This document shows positions 1 through 11,016 of a stretch of 64,000 nucleotides of DNA, one piece after another. This DNA is from Orychophragmus violaceus (taxonomy: Eukaryota; Streptophyta; Magnoliopsida; Brassicales; Brassicaceae): NCBI GenBank assembly GCA_030180135.1, contig CM058236.1:57315728-57379727 (forward strand), given 5' to 3'. The position numbers were made by a program, and so were the translations under genes. A model generated the notes under the pieces. It was given only the letters and a program-made list of their open reading frames with translations. It did not search any database and was not told the origin of the DNA. Numbering within the stretch: position 1 is the stretch's first letter; each line of letters starts with the position of its first letter.

Positions 1-535
1 AGAATGCCAAGACATCCAAAGAAATATGAGGATAAAAGAGCCGCTGGAAGAACAGTTACATGCAACAATGATAAGCAGACTGGGCATAATATTGGAACTT
101 GTACTCAAGCTGCTGCACCTAGAAAGACACCAACGGTATGATCTTTGTTTTGTTTATCTAGGTGTGATTGATGCTTACTGTTTCGTGTGATTGATAATAG
201 TTTTCTAATACGAGATTGATCCATGGAGCATTGAGAATGCACCAAAGAGGAAGAGGAAAGCTCAGAGCCAGTTTACGCATGCAGCAGGATCTTCAAAATC
301 TTCACAGTTTAGTGGTGATGAGCAGCCATCAACTGCTCCACCGACAAAAAATTCGTGTGGCCGTGGCAGAGGACGTGGGTGTGGACGAGGGTGTGGTTGT
401 GGGTGTGGCCGAACCATAGAGCTTCATATTCCTAGAGGATATGGATGCTACATATCTCCTTTCACATGTCCACAATTTGAAGTGTGGGGATCTAGAACTA
501 CTGATGTGGATGCATCTCCACCACGACAGCCTTAG
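1..535 (+). CDS. Mutator-like (MULE) transposase, C-terminal end only
   Basis: Two exons are visible, 1-135 and 236-535, joined in phase by a GT..AG intron. The first encodes a basic stretch followed by a zinc-knuckle-like segment (CNNDKQTGHNIGTC). Plant MULE transposases end in such a CX2CX4HX4C knuckle after a Lys/Arg/Pro-rich linker. Here the second Cys position is Asp, so the knuckle is probably damaged. The second exon encodes a basic nuclear-signal-like run (KRKRK), then a Gly/Cys/Arg-rich tail, and stops at 533-535. The catalytic domain lies upstream of the window. No terminal inverted repeat was recognised. It could be a domesticated MULE-derived host gene rather than a live transposon. 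Confidence 0.55.
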
Positions 536-755
536 AATGTTCGGTTTTATGTATTAGGAATGATGGGTAAGTATGTTTTTATGCAGTAGGAATGATCGGT
601 TGGTGTGTTTTTAATGTCCTAGAATGCTCGGATGGTTTGTTTTCATGTCTTAGGAATGAACGGTTGTGTGTTTTTGATGTCCTAGAATGCTTGGATGTTT
701 TGTTTTTCAAGTCTTAGAATGATTTATTGGTATTATTTTAATGTCTTATGAATGC
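534..755. repeat. degenerate tandem repeat behind the MULE gene, unit about 30 bp
   Basis: About seven imperfect copies of a unit resembling ATGTCYTAGGAATG followed by a CGG/TTGGT/TGTTTT-rich stretch run head to tail directly after the transposase stop codon. They may be part of the element's 3' untranslated or subterminal region. Confidence 0.55.
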
Positions 756-954
756 TATTGTTGGTCTTGCTATCTAACTGCCAAATTGTTAAAATCTCAT
801 CGAATTAAAAGTGAAAACCAGACCAAACAAGTTTATTACAGCAAAACAAAACACAATATAAGAACAACTTCACATGAACAAAATACCAAGTCGATTTTCA
901 ACACACTTGAGAACAAGAACAACACCAAACTCTAGTTCTTCATCATTTTAAGAA

Positions 955-1455
955 TCACGCAGTGACAACAGTGAATCCTCCCCAAGAGAGAACCACAAAC
1001 TGGCGAAGCAATTTTTCTTTCTCTCTCGAAGTCATTAACTCAGCCTCCAGCTTTGTCTTCTCATTCGCCATTTTTTGCATCAACTCTGAGTTCACCAATG
1101 TGGATTCAGAACCTCTTGCACTAACACCTTGGCGATTCAATGTTCGAAGAGCATCTTTTAACTCTCGAATTTCTTCCTTCTGACGACGAATCTGGTCTCT
1201 TGCTTCCAACAAACTCACCTTCTGCCACCCATTTGGTTTTTCTTTGTATGTCCATAAGATGAATCCATGTAAATCACATTTGAAAAACCTTCTTCCCGGA
1301 TTATCTCTTGTCCATGATTTCGTCACTATTGTTAGCTTGCTGCAGTGACAAAGAGGACCCTCGATCTGTGTGCAACTCCGGTAGAAAGAACTTGCATCTG
1401 AACCAGAGAGGTGAAGAGAGAAGAAGAAGAAGAAGAAGACAATAAAATTGGGTGT
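955..1455 (-). CDS. GRF-type zinc-finger protein with C-terminal coiled coil, no clear start codon
   Basis: The minus-strand frame open from 1455 to the stop at 955 encodes a GRF-type zinc finger: CHC, then about 20 residues, then NPGRRFFKC and WTYKE. This is followed by a charged heptad-like coiled coil (roughly residues 60-110 of the frame). GRF fingers of this kind occur in many small Brassicaceae proteins and in nucleic-acid enzymes, where they bind single-stranded nucleic acid. The finger begins upstream of any in-frame ATG, and an in-frame TAA lies at 1456-1458. The start is therefore either on an unrecognised upstream exon or lost. Such genes are often amplified with transposons, and this one lies next to a MULE fragment. 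Function is unknown. Confidence 0.5.
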   Translation of the reverse strand, partial: TPNFIVFFFFFFSLHLSGSDASSFYRSCTQIEGPLCHCSKLTIVTKSWTRDNPGRRFFKCDLHGFILWTYKEKPNGWQKVSLLEARDQIRRQKEEIRELKDALRTLNRQGVSARGSESTLVNSELMQKMANEKTKLEAELMTSREKEKLLRQFVVLSWGGFTVVTA

Positions 1456-1458
1456 TTA

Positions 1459-2247
1459 CGTTTAGGGTTTTCACCATTTAAGTGGCAAATTAAGACAAGG
1501 ATAAAAAAAATACTTTTCATACTAATTCAGATTAGTCACTTAATGATGTTATAATTATTCCATTTATCGAGTTAACTATGGTTAAAAATGAGTGACAAAA
1601 TACACGATTTTGAAAGTTTGTATATTTAAAATACAACCAAAAAAACGTCAGATTTTTATATGATAACCAAAATAAACAATGTATTTTTGGCAAATATAAT
1701 TAAAGTTGTGTATTTTTAGGAGTTTTCTCTTCCAAAAATCAACAACAATTTAGGATATTTTCCCAAAATTCCTTGATGTATTTGCATGTCGGCCAGTCCG
1801 GTTCATCCCGATCTATCCAGAAAATGTTCAAATATTTTGTTACGCAGGTTAGTCATCTTCTTTTTCGCTTAGAAACCCTAATTTCGGGACTCTGTATTTG
1901 CACTCTCTGAGTAGGCTCCGCTCTCATTAGTTTTAGTATGAGGCTTTGCTCCCGGAAGTGCCTATGGTCCCGCCGTCGTTATGTTCTGGTGGAAGCGAAG
2001 CCAATGATCTTTAATTATCTGTTCAATTGAGCCACATACGCGCGATGATGAACCTCTTAAGCTCTAATCTTAACCACTTTCCTCGTTTTTCCTATTTGCT
2101 CTTCTCCTCATTTGGTGCTGTGATCGTTTGTTCTTCCATCTATGTGAAAAGCTGAACTCAAGCTCCCTCTCTCTCTCTGTGGTGCTAGTCCAGTACAATG
2201 ATTTGCTCAAGAAAACTGAATGTTTTAATTGGTGAAACAGATTTTTT
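1459..2247. other. AT-rich intergenic DNA, nothing recognised
   Basis: Only short shadow ORFs are present. A GC-richer stretch at about 1900-2050 was examined as a possible small RNA gene, but no promoter or box elements could be supported. Confidence 0.4.
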
Positions 2248-2571
2248 GGCTTTGATTGGTAACACTTGCGTAATGGTGGAATGGCGGAATTACATTCAAA
2301 AACGTGAATCCGCAAGTATTGCGTTTAAACGCAATTCCGCCATTCCGCGATTACTCAAGTGTTACCAATCACACTAATTTTAATTCCGCAGAAAATCTAA
2401 TTCAACCTCACTTTTCTGCGGAATTGATTTTCATGTGTATTTTTTTCTACAAAAATACGGACTTGCTTTTTTGCGTTTTTTCTGTTCCACAAATTTTTCT
2501 GATTGGCGTTTTTTTGCGGAATGGCGTTTTTAAACGCGATTTCGTCATTCCGCAGCTTACCAATCAAGGCC
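2248..2571. mobile_element. MITE / foldback element, terminal repeat GGCYTTGATTGGTAA
   Basis: The left end (GGCTTTGATTGGTAA) and right end (TTACCAATCAAGGCC) are inverted copies. A second inverted copy of the left arm lies at about 2341-2372, so 2255-2372 alone folds into a long imperfect hairpin. At the hairpin centre is the perfect palindrome ATTGCGTTTAAACGCAAT (2318-2335). Motifs such as GGAATGGCGG recur. Both ends abut T-runs, so the target duplication (TTT or TTTTT) is ambiguous. No coding capacity. The superfamily is uncertain; PIF/Harbinger or hAT are both possible. Confidence 0.7.
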
Positions 2572-2589
2572 TTTTTAAAAAAAAAAATT

Positions 2590-3661
2590 GCATAGATGGT
2601 AAAATCGAAGTCTGAGGTATGAATTCTCATCTTATCATTTAGACACAAATCTATTTGACTAATTTTCTCTCCTCCCCAGTTCACTGTGTTCATATTTCAA
2701 CTCTCATATGTGGTTTGCCAGAAAGCACAATCGTAATCTGGGAAGTGTCTAGGTTTTGAATATGTTGAAACTTGGGATGTGAACTATAGTCTATGTAATC
2801 TTCTTTGACAGCCACATGTTTGTGAATTGTTCTTACATCAATATATGATAATTGTGGGCCTAAACCGTTTCTCTGTTCTGAGCCGTTGAAAGAAGGGAAT
2901 GAAAGAAACAATTATGAAAGTGTTAAACTTTGGAAAAAAGTTTGTGCTTTTGTGGTACTCAATTCAGCTTTTCTCAAACTTGGTGACAGCGTACTGATGT
3001 GAGATGTGTCTTGTTTTGATCAAGATTGTGACTTTTGTGGTGGAATATTCCAAATTAACAAGTTTAGACTTTTTAGGTTCTGTTATGTGGAATTATTGGT
3101 GTTGTGACCTCAATTAATTTGAGAACTCTTATCAGAAACTACTCTAAGATAAGAAAGTGGTTTCTTTTCTATCTCATAGCCTCATTGGTATTCTCAGTTG
3201 GGACCTTTCCCCAACCTTTTTGTTTTGGCAGTATTGTTCATGACAATCACTTGAAACAAATTCAGGTTCCAGAAGTCAATTGGTTTTTAACTAAATATTG
3301 TTAAAACCAAGTTTCTTTTTATTCTTGGAGATGGAGGGTGGCTTTGTTTGGATCATACGGCCACTTGTATGAAAGTTCGATTGATTGTTTTTTTTGCTCT
3401 TTTGTGTCATCGATAATAATGTTTTGAGACTTGAGAGAGAGAGAGGGAGAGGGAGAGGGAGAGGGAGAGGCAGAATCATCACAAGTTCTGAAAAAGGACA
3501 AAACTTTTTCTGATGCAACTCACGTTTCTCCTTCACAAGCTCCAAAAGAGTTTACTTTGGGAAACCAAAACTAATTTTATAAGCATAGGACCAAAGCCAC
3601 TTCTTCTGCCTCCTTGCTTGTATTTGAGTTACTCCTGTTTTGAGAGAGAGAAACAAAAAAA
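2590..3661. promoter_or_regulatory. upstream region of the S28 peptidase gene
   Basis: About 1.07 kb of AT-rich DNA ends at the peptidase start codon and must contain its promoter. A GA/GGGAGA purine tract lies at about 3431-3470, and GAGAGAGAAAC directly precedes the ATG. No core promoter element could be assigned with confidence. Confidence 0.35.
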
Positions 3662-6047
3662 ATGTCTGCTTGTTTGTGTCTTGTGCTCCTGTTCTTCACT
3701 ACTTTTGTTGCAGGAGCAACGTATCCTCCAGGAGGTTTCCACCATCTTTCTTCTCTAAGACAAAACAAGAAAGCCTCCAAGTCAAAATCAGAATTACCTT
3801 TTGAGACTCGTTACTTCCCACAGAATCTTGACCACTTCAGTTTCAGACCAGAGAGCTACAAAGTCTTCCACCAGAAGTACCTCATCAACCGTCGTTTCTG
3901 GCGCAGAGGTGGTCCCATCTTCGTCTACACTGGAAATGAAGGAGATATCGACTGGTTTGCTTCCAACACCGGTTTCATGTCCGATATTGCTCCCAAGTTC
4001 CGGGCTCTTCTTGTCTTCATTGAAGTATGAGCTTTTGCGAACCGTATAATCTCCTCTTTAGCTTCAAGAATGAGATTTAAAACGTTTGTAATGGTGTTTT
4101 GTCTGTTTGTTGCATATCATTGCAGCACCGGTTCTATGGAGAATCAACGCCATTTGGGAAGAAATCGCATAAGTCGGCTAAGACATTGGGTTACCTGAAC
4201 TCTCAGCAAGCTTTGGCTGATTATGCAATCCTGATAAGAAGCTTGAAACAGAACCTATCATCCGAGGCATCGCCTGTGGTTGTCTTTGGTGGCTCTTATG
4301 GTGGAAGTAAGCTCACACCAACCTCTTTCAATGAAATAATCAATTGATAATTTCTTAATATTACTCATCATTTCTCCTAAACTATGTTCTGTTGTGCGTG
4401 TTGTCTTGAGACAGTGCTTGCAGCGTGGTTCAGGCTCAAGTATCCTCACATAGCAATCGGTGCATTAGCATCCTCTGCTCCAATTCTGCATTTCGATAAC
4501 ATTGTGCCATTGACGAGCTTCTATGATGCCATTTCTCAAGATTTCAAGGTGCTGTATGCTCTGTCTCCAAAAAATAATAGACGAAAGTGATGTTACAATG
4601 AACTCATTATGAAGTATTGTTACAAGTAGGACGCAAGTGTTAACTGTTTCAAAGTCATCAAGAGAAGCTGGGAAGAGCTGGATGCAATTTCCAACGTGAA
4701 ACAACTCAGCAAAAAGTTCAGAACTTGCAAGTGAGTAAATTGTGGCTTAAAGCTTATCTTCAAACTTGCAGTGAAATCCATTATTTGTTCTCTGAACTCT
4801 TAATAATGGCGTGATGGGATCTGTTCTGGCACTGCTTGAAATGGCAGAGGCCTTCATTCAAAATATTCAGCCAGAGATTGGTTAATGGGAGCGTTTGTTT
4901 ATACAGCCATGGTTAATTATGCGACCGCAGCTAATTTCATGGCGCCACTGCCTGGTTATCCCGTGGCGCAGGTGAGATAATTATCTATGCTAAAGTGTAA
5001 TTTCTTTTTTTTCTTTTTTCCTCGTGGATCAGAATTTGTACCAGTTTTCTTTTGCTCCAGATGTGTAAGATCATCGACGGGTTCCCTCAAGGATCCAGGA
5101 ATCTTGACCGTGCCTTTGCTGCTGCAAGCTTATACTACAACTATTCGGGTTCGGAAAAATGCTTTGAGCTTGAACAACCAACTGATGATCATGGACTCGA
5201 CGGTTGGGGATGGCAGGTAATCTCATAAATATGATTGAATAGAGCTTAGACTTTCTCTTAGATTTCGATCATTTGGGGGATAGAAGGAATATTCCAATGG
5301 ATTTACACTCTGCATAGCACAAGATGTAATGTGTTATGAGAAACTATAAATGACAAAATGTTGTCACTGACTGGAAACAGGCGTGTACGGAGATGGTGAT
5401 GCCAATGAGTATCTCGAACCAGAGCATGTTCCCACCGTACGAAAATGACTATGAGGCATTCAAAGAACAATGCATGAGTAAATACGGAGTCAAGCCTCGA
5501 CCACATTGGATCACCACAGAGTTTGGCGGGAAGGTCAGTTTTATATTCTATTCTCTTCTCTCATTTCTTCCCCTCCATCAGTTTCTTGTAGGGATCAAGA
5601 TTCAGTATCAGCTTTTTGTGGTTATGTTTTGTAGAGAATAGAGACAGTGTTGAAGAGATTCGGAAGCAACATCATATTCTCCAATGGAATGCAGGATCCG
5701 TGGAGCCGTGGAGGGTAACTAGTACTTCTCAATGTTTGTAGAACATCAAGTTTTATGGGTTAACATACCGATTTTTTCATCTATTTTTAGGGTTCTGAAG
5801 AACATTTCCAGCAGCATTATTGCGCTTGTGACCAAGAAAGGTAACATTGGGGGGGTGTTGGACATAATAGATTGAGAGAAAAATCGAAACCCAACTTGGT
5901 TTGTCTGAAACAGGAGCTCACCATGCGGATCTCAGGGCTGCTACCAAAGGAGACCCGGAATGGCTGAAAGAACAGAGGAGGCAAGAGGTTGCCATTATAG
6001 AGAAATGGATCAGTGAGTATTACAGAGATCTGAAAGAAGAAGAGTAA
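3662..6047 (+). CDS. serine carboxypeptidase S28 family protein (Pro-X carboxypeptidase-like)
   Basis: Ten exons join in phase: 3662-4024, 4126-4306, 4415-4548, 4630-4730, 4848-4971, 5061-5216, 5381-5533, 5635-5714, 5791-5840 and 5914-6047. They give a 491-residue protein with GT..AG junctions throughout. Residues 1-18 are a hydrophobic signal peptide, so it is secretory, vacuolar or apoplastic. The catalytic serine lies in GGSYGG (Ser about 178), the aspartate in SNGMQDPWS (Asp about 425) and the histidine in GAHHADLR (His about 450). Length and spacing match the lysosomal Pro-X carboxypeptidase family, which removes residues after proline at peptide C-termini. The start is the first ATG and gives the signal peptide. 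By gene order it is probably the ortholog of Arabidopsis At2g24280. No disruption was seen. A LINE-type insertion sits 74 bp after the stop. Confidence 0.92.
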
Positions 6048-6120
6048 ATTAAGAAGACCAATAGAAGCCAAAAGTTCCACAACATTAACAAATAAAGCTT
6101 TATGTGTGTTTTTGTCATGT

Positions 6121-6622
6121 GGTTTGAGATTCAGTTTTTTTTTTTTGGTAAAATGTTAAATTTTATACCAAATTTTACTTGTGACAGCATTACAGGGATA
6201 CAACAAAGAGAACAGATTAACCGAAATCTACAAAAACAGCTAAAAGCAACATGAGACCTCCGGCCACAAGCAACAGAGAAGAAGCAACGGATAGCAAGCT
6301 ATAAAAATGAAAATCAGATCAATGCTCAGCGATAAAGCAGCAATCACACGCCTAAACGTAGACCACCCCGTATTGCCGCAGTTCAAAAGAACTGGAATCC
6401 TCATTGTAGTTGCTGCGAGCATCCTTCGAGGCCAGCCCTCAAATCTCAATTGAGGAAAATCCTACAGCTTCTCCGAGAACTAACGCGGTCTCCGGAGACG
6501 AACAACAGACCACTTCACTCCTGGCGGCACGGGAGCTTCTACGGGCAATCGGGAGCTTCTACGGGAGCTTTTATTTTGGGAATGGTGATCGGAGGCGGCT
6601 TCTCCGGTTTGAGATTCAGTTT
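6121..6622 (-). mobile_element. non-LTR retroelement (truncated LINE or SINE) in the 3' flank of the S28 gene
   Basis: A 468-bp insert (6138-6605) is flanked by a perfect 17-bp target duplication GGTTTGAGATTCAGTTT at 6121-6137 and 6606-6622. The insert starts with a poly-T run, which is the poly-A tail of a minus-strand element. A LINE-like 3' end precedes the tail on that strand (TGTATCCCTGTAATGCTG, then TTTGGTATAAAATTTAAC). At the other end GGAGCTTCTACGGG occurs twice in tandem. No reverse transcriptase remains, so it is either 5'-truncated or a SINE. Confidence 0.85.
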
Positions 6623-7194
6623 ATTGTAATAAATCAAAACTCAGCTGTTTATGAAAGTAAACAAATCTAAGATTTTGTTTGGGTGAAGGATATGAAAGTG
6701 AAAGACTGTTGCTGGCTATGGGTGAAGGATATGAAACTAAACAAATCTACACTGCGGGTTTCGATCAAACAGAAACATTAATCGAGTTGATGATATTTAT
6801 GCACCTGGACGACGTTGAGTGGGTGGGCGACTGAGAGAGAAGCATAATTCAAATTTGAAAGTATATCTTGGGGAATTAATTGCATTTGGTGTAATTTTTA
6901 TGAAGTAATAACAAAACTGTATCTTTTGAAAATTTGTTGTATTTTTTTTTATGGGGTTATATATTAAAAATACTAGTTTATCACTTTATATTCACAGATA
7001 GGAAAAAAAAAAAAAGATTAAGTGTAATTATATCCGTGGATAGAGATAACCCCTTATATCTCTTATCAATTATTTTTATTTTCATTTTTTTTTTTTTTGA
7101 CGATAGATAAGATGACAGAGTTGAGATTTCTGGTCGTATGAAACGATGGAATTCAAAAAAAAAAATTTGGAATTATTATGGAAGTTTCGAGTGG
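6623..7194. other. AT-rich intergenic DNA, nothing recognised
   Basis: No gene is supported. A GGGTGAAGGATATGAAA motif occurs twice close together (about 6681 and 6719). Several A/T homopolymer runs are present. Confidence 0.4.
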
Positions 7195-7610
7195 ACACTA
7201 TCACAAACATATCACATGCTAGACGCTTTCCATTAATATTACCACGATCATATCACATGTTATACACTTCCCACAGATAGGAGCTGGCGAAGCCAAATGT
7301 TGTTTTTGGATGGATAATTGTCCCCGTGGAAATTGTCTAGCATGTGATATAATCGTGGTAGTGTCCACGAATCGTCGATACATAGTAAACACAGTTTTAA
7401 TAGCTCGGCTGGACAATATCAACTATTCGGATATACTATTACGATTATACTATTACGATTATATCACATGTTAGACGCTTCTGATGGACAGACGGTGGTC
7501 AAAAGTTCACATGATCGTGAATCAGTGGACACAAAGCATGTTGGATCCCATATCCAAAGCAAATATTTTATATTGGTCACTTCCTATCCATGGTAAGTGT
7601 CTAGCATGTG
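7195..7610. repeat. dispersed repeat family, left part split off by Copia A
   Basis: The motif ATCATATCACATGYTAGACGC occurs in both orientations, with TGGTAGTGTCCACGAAT nearby. The same sequence resumes at 23373 after Copia A, and a second diverged copy of the whole unit lies at about 27190-27940. It has no ORF and is likely a non-autonomous transposon or old satellite-like repeat. Confidence 0.5.
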
Positions 7611-7615
7611 ATATG

Positions 7616-8003
7616 TATTGAATTGGAGATCATAAGTTAGACATGTGCATTGTGTTACAAGGAACCAAGAAGGAGTAATGTGCAAACTAGGGTTTCTCAC
7701 TCTAAAACTTTGGTCTCACCAATATCTCACCAAACTCTCACCAACATCTCACCAACATCTCACCAATATCTCACCAAACTCTCACCAACATCTCACCAAC
7801 ATCTCACCTAAAAGCCATTGGTCCATTCACACTTGCTTAACCTACTTGTAATGCTTATATATACCTTGTACTTCATTAGTTAATAACACATTGAGAGTTA
7901 TACATCTCTAGTTCTTGCTATCTCTCTACATTCTCTCTACATTCTCTCTTCATTCTCTCTTCAATCTAAGTTGTGTTCTTGTTCTAAACATCATATTCTA
8001 ACA
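7616..8003 (+). repeat. Copia A 5' LTR
   Basis: It begins TATTGAATTGG and ends TTCTAACA. It contains a run of about ten TCTCACCAA-type short repeats at 7714-7808 and a TATATATA box at about 7856, followed by CTCTCTACATT repeats. Confidence 0.93.
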
Positions 8004-8015
8004 TGGTATCAGAGC
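8004..8015 (+). promoter_or_regulatory. Copia A primer binding site
   Basis: TGGTATCAGAGC abuts the LTR and is complementary to the 3' end of plant initiator tRNA-Met, the usual Copia primer. Confidence 0.9.
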
Positions 8016-8059
8016 ACTAAGCTCCTAGACCTATTCATTTCCGCAAACTTTGTTTCAAA

Positions 8060-8590
8060 ACCTATTTACTCTCGGTCTTATACTTGTTCTTGTAACCGGC
8101 TTGTTCTTCCTTGTTCTTGAACTTGTTCTTGAATATTCTTAAGCTCTTAAGCACTTCTACTTCGTGTTTATTGTTGTGTGCATTCTCTGTGAGTTGAGAA
8201 CACACTATTTCAAAGCTTAAAAGCTTACCTTTGAGTTTCAAAACCATTTTACTCTCGGTTATAAAACTTGTTCTTATAACCGGCTATCTTCTTGTTCTTG
8301 AATACTCTAAAGATTTCAAGCATTTCTTCTTCTTGTTTATTATTGTGTGCATTCTCTGTGAGTTGAGAACACACTAGTTTCAAAGCTTAAAAGCTTACCT
8401 TTGAGTTTCAAAACCATTTTACTCTCGGTTATAAAACTTGTTCTTATAACCGGCTCTCTCTTGTTCTTGAACACGCTTGTTCTTGTAACTTGTTTTTAAA
8501 CTCGTTTATTGTTGTGTGCATTCTCTGTGAGTTGAGAACACACTTGTTTACCTTGAAAACTAACTTGCTTACCTTGAAAACTCACTCCTT
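8060..8590 (+). repeat. three imperfect direct repeats of about 170 bp in the Copia A leader
   Basis: Each copy contains TTACTCTCGGTYTTAT, TTGTTCTTRTAACCGGCT and, further on, CATTCTCTGTGAGTTGAGAA. The copies follow one another from about 8067, 8249 and 8431. They occupy the place where a gag N-terminal domain would be expected. Confidence 0.7.
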
Positions 8591-8612
8591 GCATTAAACC
8601 AGTTTTTAAGCA

Positions 8613-8806
8613 ATGGAGAACTCAAGGAGAATACACTATGGAGGTGACAAGAGAGGAGTCTTGATATGTGATTTTTGCAAGAAGAGTGGGCACTTGAAAG
8701 ATAGATGCTGGCGCCTTCACCCAAACCTCAGACCATCATCTCACAACAACCGGTTCAAGGATCAAAGGGCAAACTACTCATATGGTGGAGCTGGACCAGG
8801 TTCTTC
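8613..8806 (+). pseudogene. Copia A gag remnant: zinc knuckle only, split by Copia B
   Basis: The reading frame begins at ATG 8613 and encodes a zinc knuckle CDFCKKSGHLKDRC at about residues 20-33, then a basic linker. The RNA-binding capsid domain that normally precedes it is absent. The frame runs into Copia B at 8807 and resumes at 16526 after the 3' copy of the TCTTC target duplication. Copia A therefore carries at most a knuckle-only Gag. Confidence 0.75.
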
Positions 8807-9480
8807 TGTTGGAATTGTGTCCAGTAATCTCGGTACTGTCTCTAGAAAGTAAGAGTATGTCAATGATCAGACATAAGTCATATAATACTGGGGGTCATGA
8901 TGGCTTGCTAGAGTCCGCTCATGATCTATAAGTCTTGGACTTATTGCCTTTATTATATGATCCCATATGGGTCACACGCCTAAGCTAACAGGAAAATGTG
9001 TAGGAACGGTTTAGCAGAAGTACAGTAAAAGTGCTAGGCATTTACTGTACTTAGAGAGAATAAAAGGTTTAGCCACTGTGCATCGATCGATGCATAAGGT
9101 GCAACGATCGATGCAGTGCGTAAACACCGACGAGTTAATTGGTATTTGGGCCAAATGGCCCAAACGAAACAGGACGAGTTTTGTGTCATAAAACTCGAGT
9201 TTCAGACTGATTAACCCTAACACTTGAGCCGTAAACTCTCTCTCTCTGCGCCGAGTTCCCCTTGTGGTCTAGCAGCTGTTTCCTGTGAAAGCGTGTGTGA
9301 ACCTTTGGAGGATTCATCCCTCGGTGTTTCTCTGATCTCAGACATACCATCCCTTTCCGCTGCAACAAACAGGTATAAGGTGAGATCATCATTTGTTTCT
9401 ATTCTGAGAAGAACCTAGATCGCATGTTTAGGATAATCTGAATCTGGAATTGAATCAGGATTCATCTAAACGTTCCAACA
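8807..9480 (+). repeat. Copia B 5' LTR
   Basis: It starts TGTTGGAATTG and ends CGTTCCAACA. It contains the palindrome CATCGATCGATG plus a nearby ACGATCGATGCA at about 9080-9115. Confidence 0.95.
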
Positions 9481-9481
9481 G

Positions 9482-9493
9482 TGGTATCAGAGC
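9482..9493 (+). promoter_or_regulatory. Copia B primer binding site
   Basis: TGGTATCAGAGC lies one base after the LTR end and matches the initiator tRNA-Met 3' end. Confidence 0.9.
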
Positions 9494-11016
9494 TTTAGGT
9501 TCTGGTTTTTCTTGTTTAGATTCATGTTTAGGACTGTTTTCTTGTTTAGAAGTGTTTTGAATCAACTACTGATAAGATAAATCACTTAAGAAACAAGAAT
9601 TGAATCCTAAACAAACTGTTTAAAAATCGCATGACCAAACTATATTGATTTGGTATGTGATCTAAACTGATTTTGCATCGACTGAGATCGCATTGCATCG
9701 ATCGATGCAATGCAAGGATCGATCGTTGCAGTCGCGAGAGATTGACCGCGATCGCATGGATCGTTCGAACGATCGCATGGATCTCGCGAGAATCTCTCGG
9801 GCAAACCTGATAACCGTTCGTGCACGCGTGAGAGCATCGATCGATGCAGGATTGATGAACGATCGTTGGAGAGCATCGATCGATGCGGTTAGGGTTTTGG
9901 TTCGGTTTAATTTAATTAAAATTGATTCGTTCTGGTTTAATAAACAGATTTTAATAATTTTATTAAATCTGGTTAAACCGGGATAAGAAATCCAATGTCG
10001 AAAGAAATATTGGATTTAGTGCCTAAACCAGGAATTTCTAATTTGATTTGGTTGGACCAAATAAATTGAGAAATTCCGGTTTAGTAAATAACCGGTTGAC
10101 AATTGTGGTCATCGTAGTAATTAAAACTTGGTTAGACCAGTTTTAATGAACCAGACCGGTTATGTCATCTAATTGGACGATCGGGTTATGTCTCGGACAT
10201 AGACCAGTTCTTCGGCCTCGGGCCAAGAAGTTAAAACGATTGGGCCAATTATTTGAGTCTTTCTTCAGATTTAATTTAAAATTTATTTTATAAAGTTATT
10301 AAAATCGATTTTAAATTAAAAGTTTCCGAAATTTTGAAATTAGAAAGTTTCTTGATTTAGAAGTTTCTAGATTTGCATGATTCGGATTTTAAGAAGTTTC
10401 TAAAGTTAGAAAGTTTCCAATTTTAGAAAGTTTCCTAAAATAGTAGGTTTCCAAAAATGGAAAGTTTCCCGAAATAGTAATCTTCTATTTTGGGAATGAT
10501 TTTAAATAAACCTACGAACCTCAAATAATATCAAGCGTTGGATGTCTTGTCCATTCTATGTCAGCTGTCGAGGCCCATTCAATTGTATTCACGGCCTTAC
10601 AGTGTGAGGGTGTCTGCTTTTGCGTGGATAAGACGGTTTGTGATTCATAAATGTCATTGGGAGTCCCAGACATTAATGATTACATGACTGTATAGTCTGG
10701 TTTTCTTGACTGGGCCATCGGGAGTCCCGGGCCTTGAGACATCAGAGTGGATTGGGCCTCGGGCCCAGATTCACAACCAAGAGTTATATCACGGATATAA
10801 TTAGCCGATATAGGGCTTACCGATATAAGCTAAGTTTTGGTGACGGCCAGTGGCCCATTTTAATCTTAGTTATATGTGGATCCTGGAATCATTATATTCT
10901 ATTGAGGGTAACTTATGTTATTGAATATAATGCGTGATTAATCATATTAAATTTAATACGAGATTAATCATATTGAACATTTTAACTAATAACCTTTTTA
11001 TCTATATATTTCAGCT
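9494..11016 (+). other. Copia B untranslated leader with a cluster of CGATCG palindromes
   Basis: The 1.5-kb leader has no supported ORF. From about 9675 to 9890 it holds several copies of CATCGATCGATG and related CGATCG palindromes, and TCTCGCGAGA-like inverted motifs. Further on are repeated GAAAGTTTC and TTTCTAAA motifs (10330-10490). A similar leader, including a GGGAGTCCCGGGCC motif, is found in Copia C on the other strand. Confidence 0.6.

Noticed and set aside
1900..2060. possible small nucleolar or spliceosomal RNA gene (GC-rich stretch with GATGATGA)
   Set aside because: No matching box pair, promoter element or recognisable fold could be supported.
7714..7808. CRISPR-like array of TCTCACCAA repeats
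   Set aside because: Units are short and have no unique spacers. It lies in both Copia A LTRs of a plant genome.
9640..9986. short ORFs in the Copia B leader
   Set aside because: Their codons come from CGATCG palindromes. No start context or homology.
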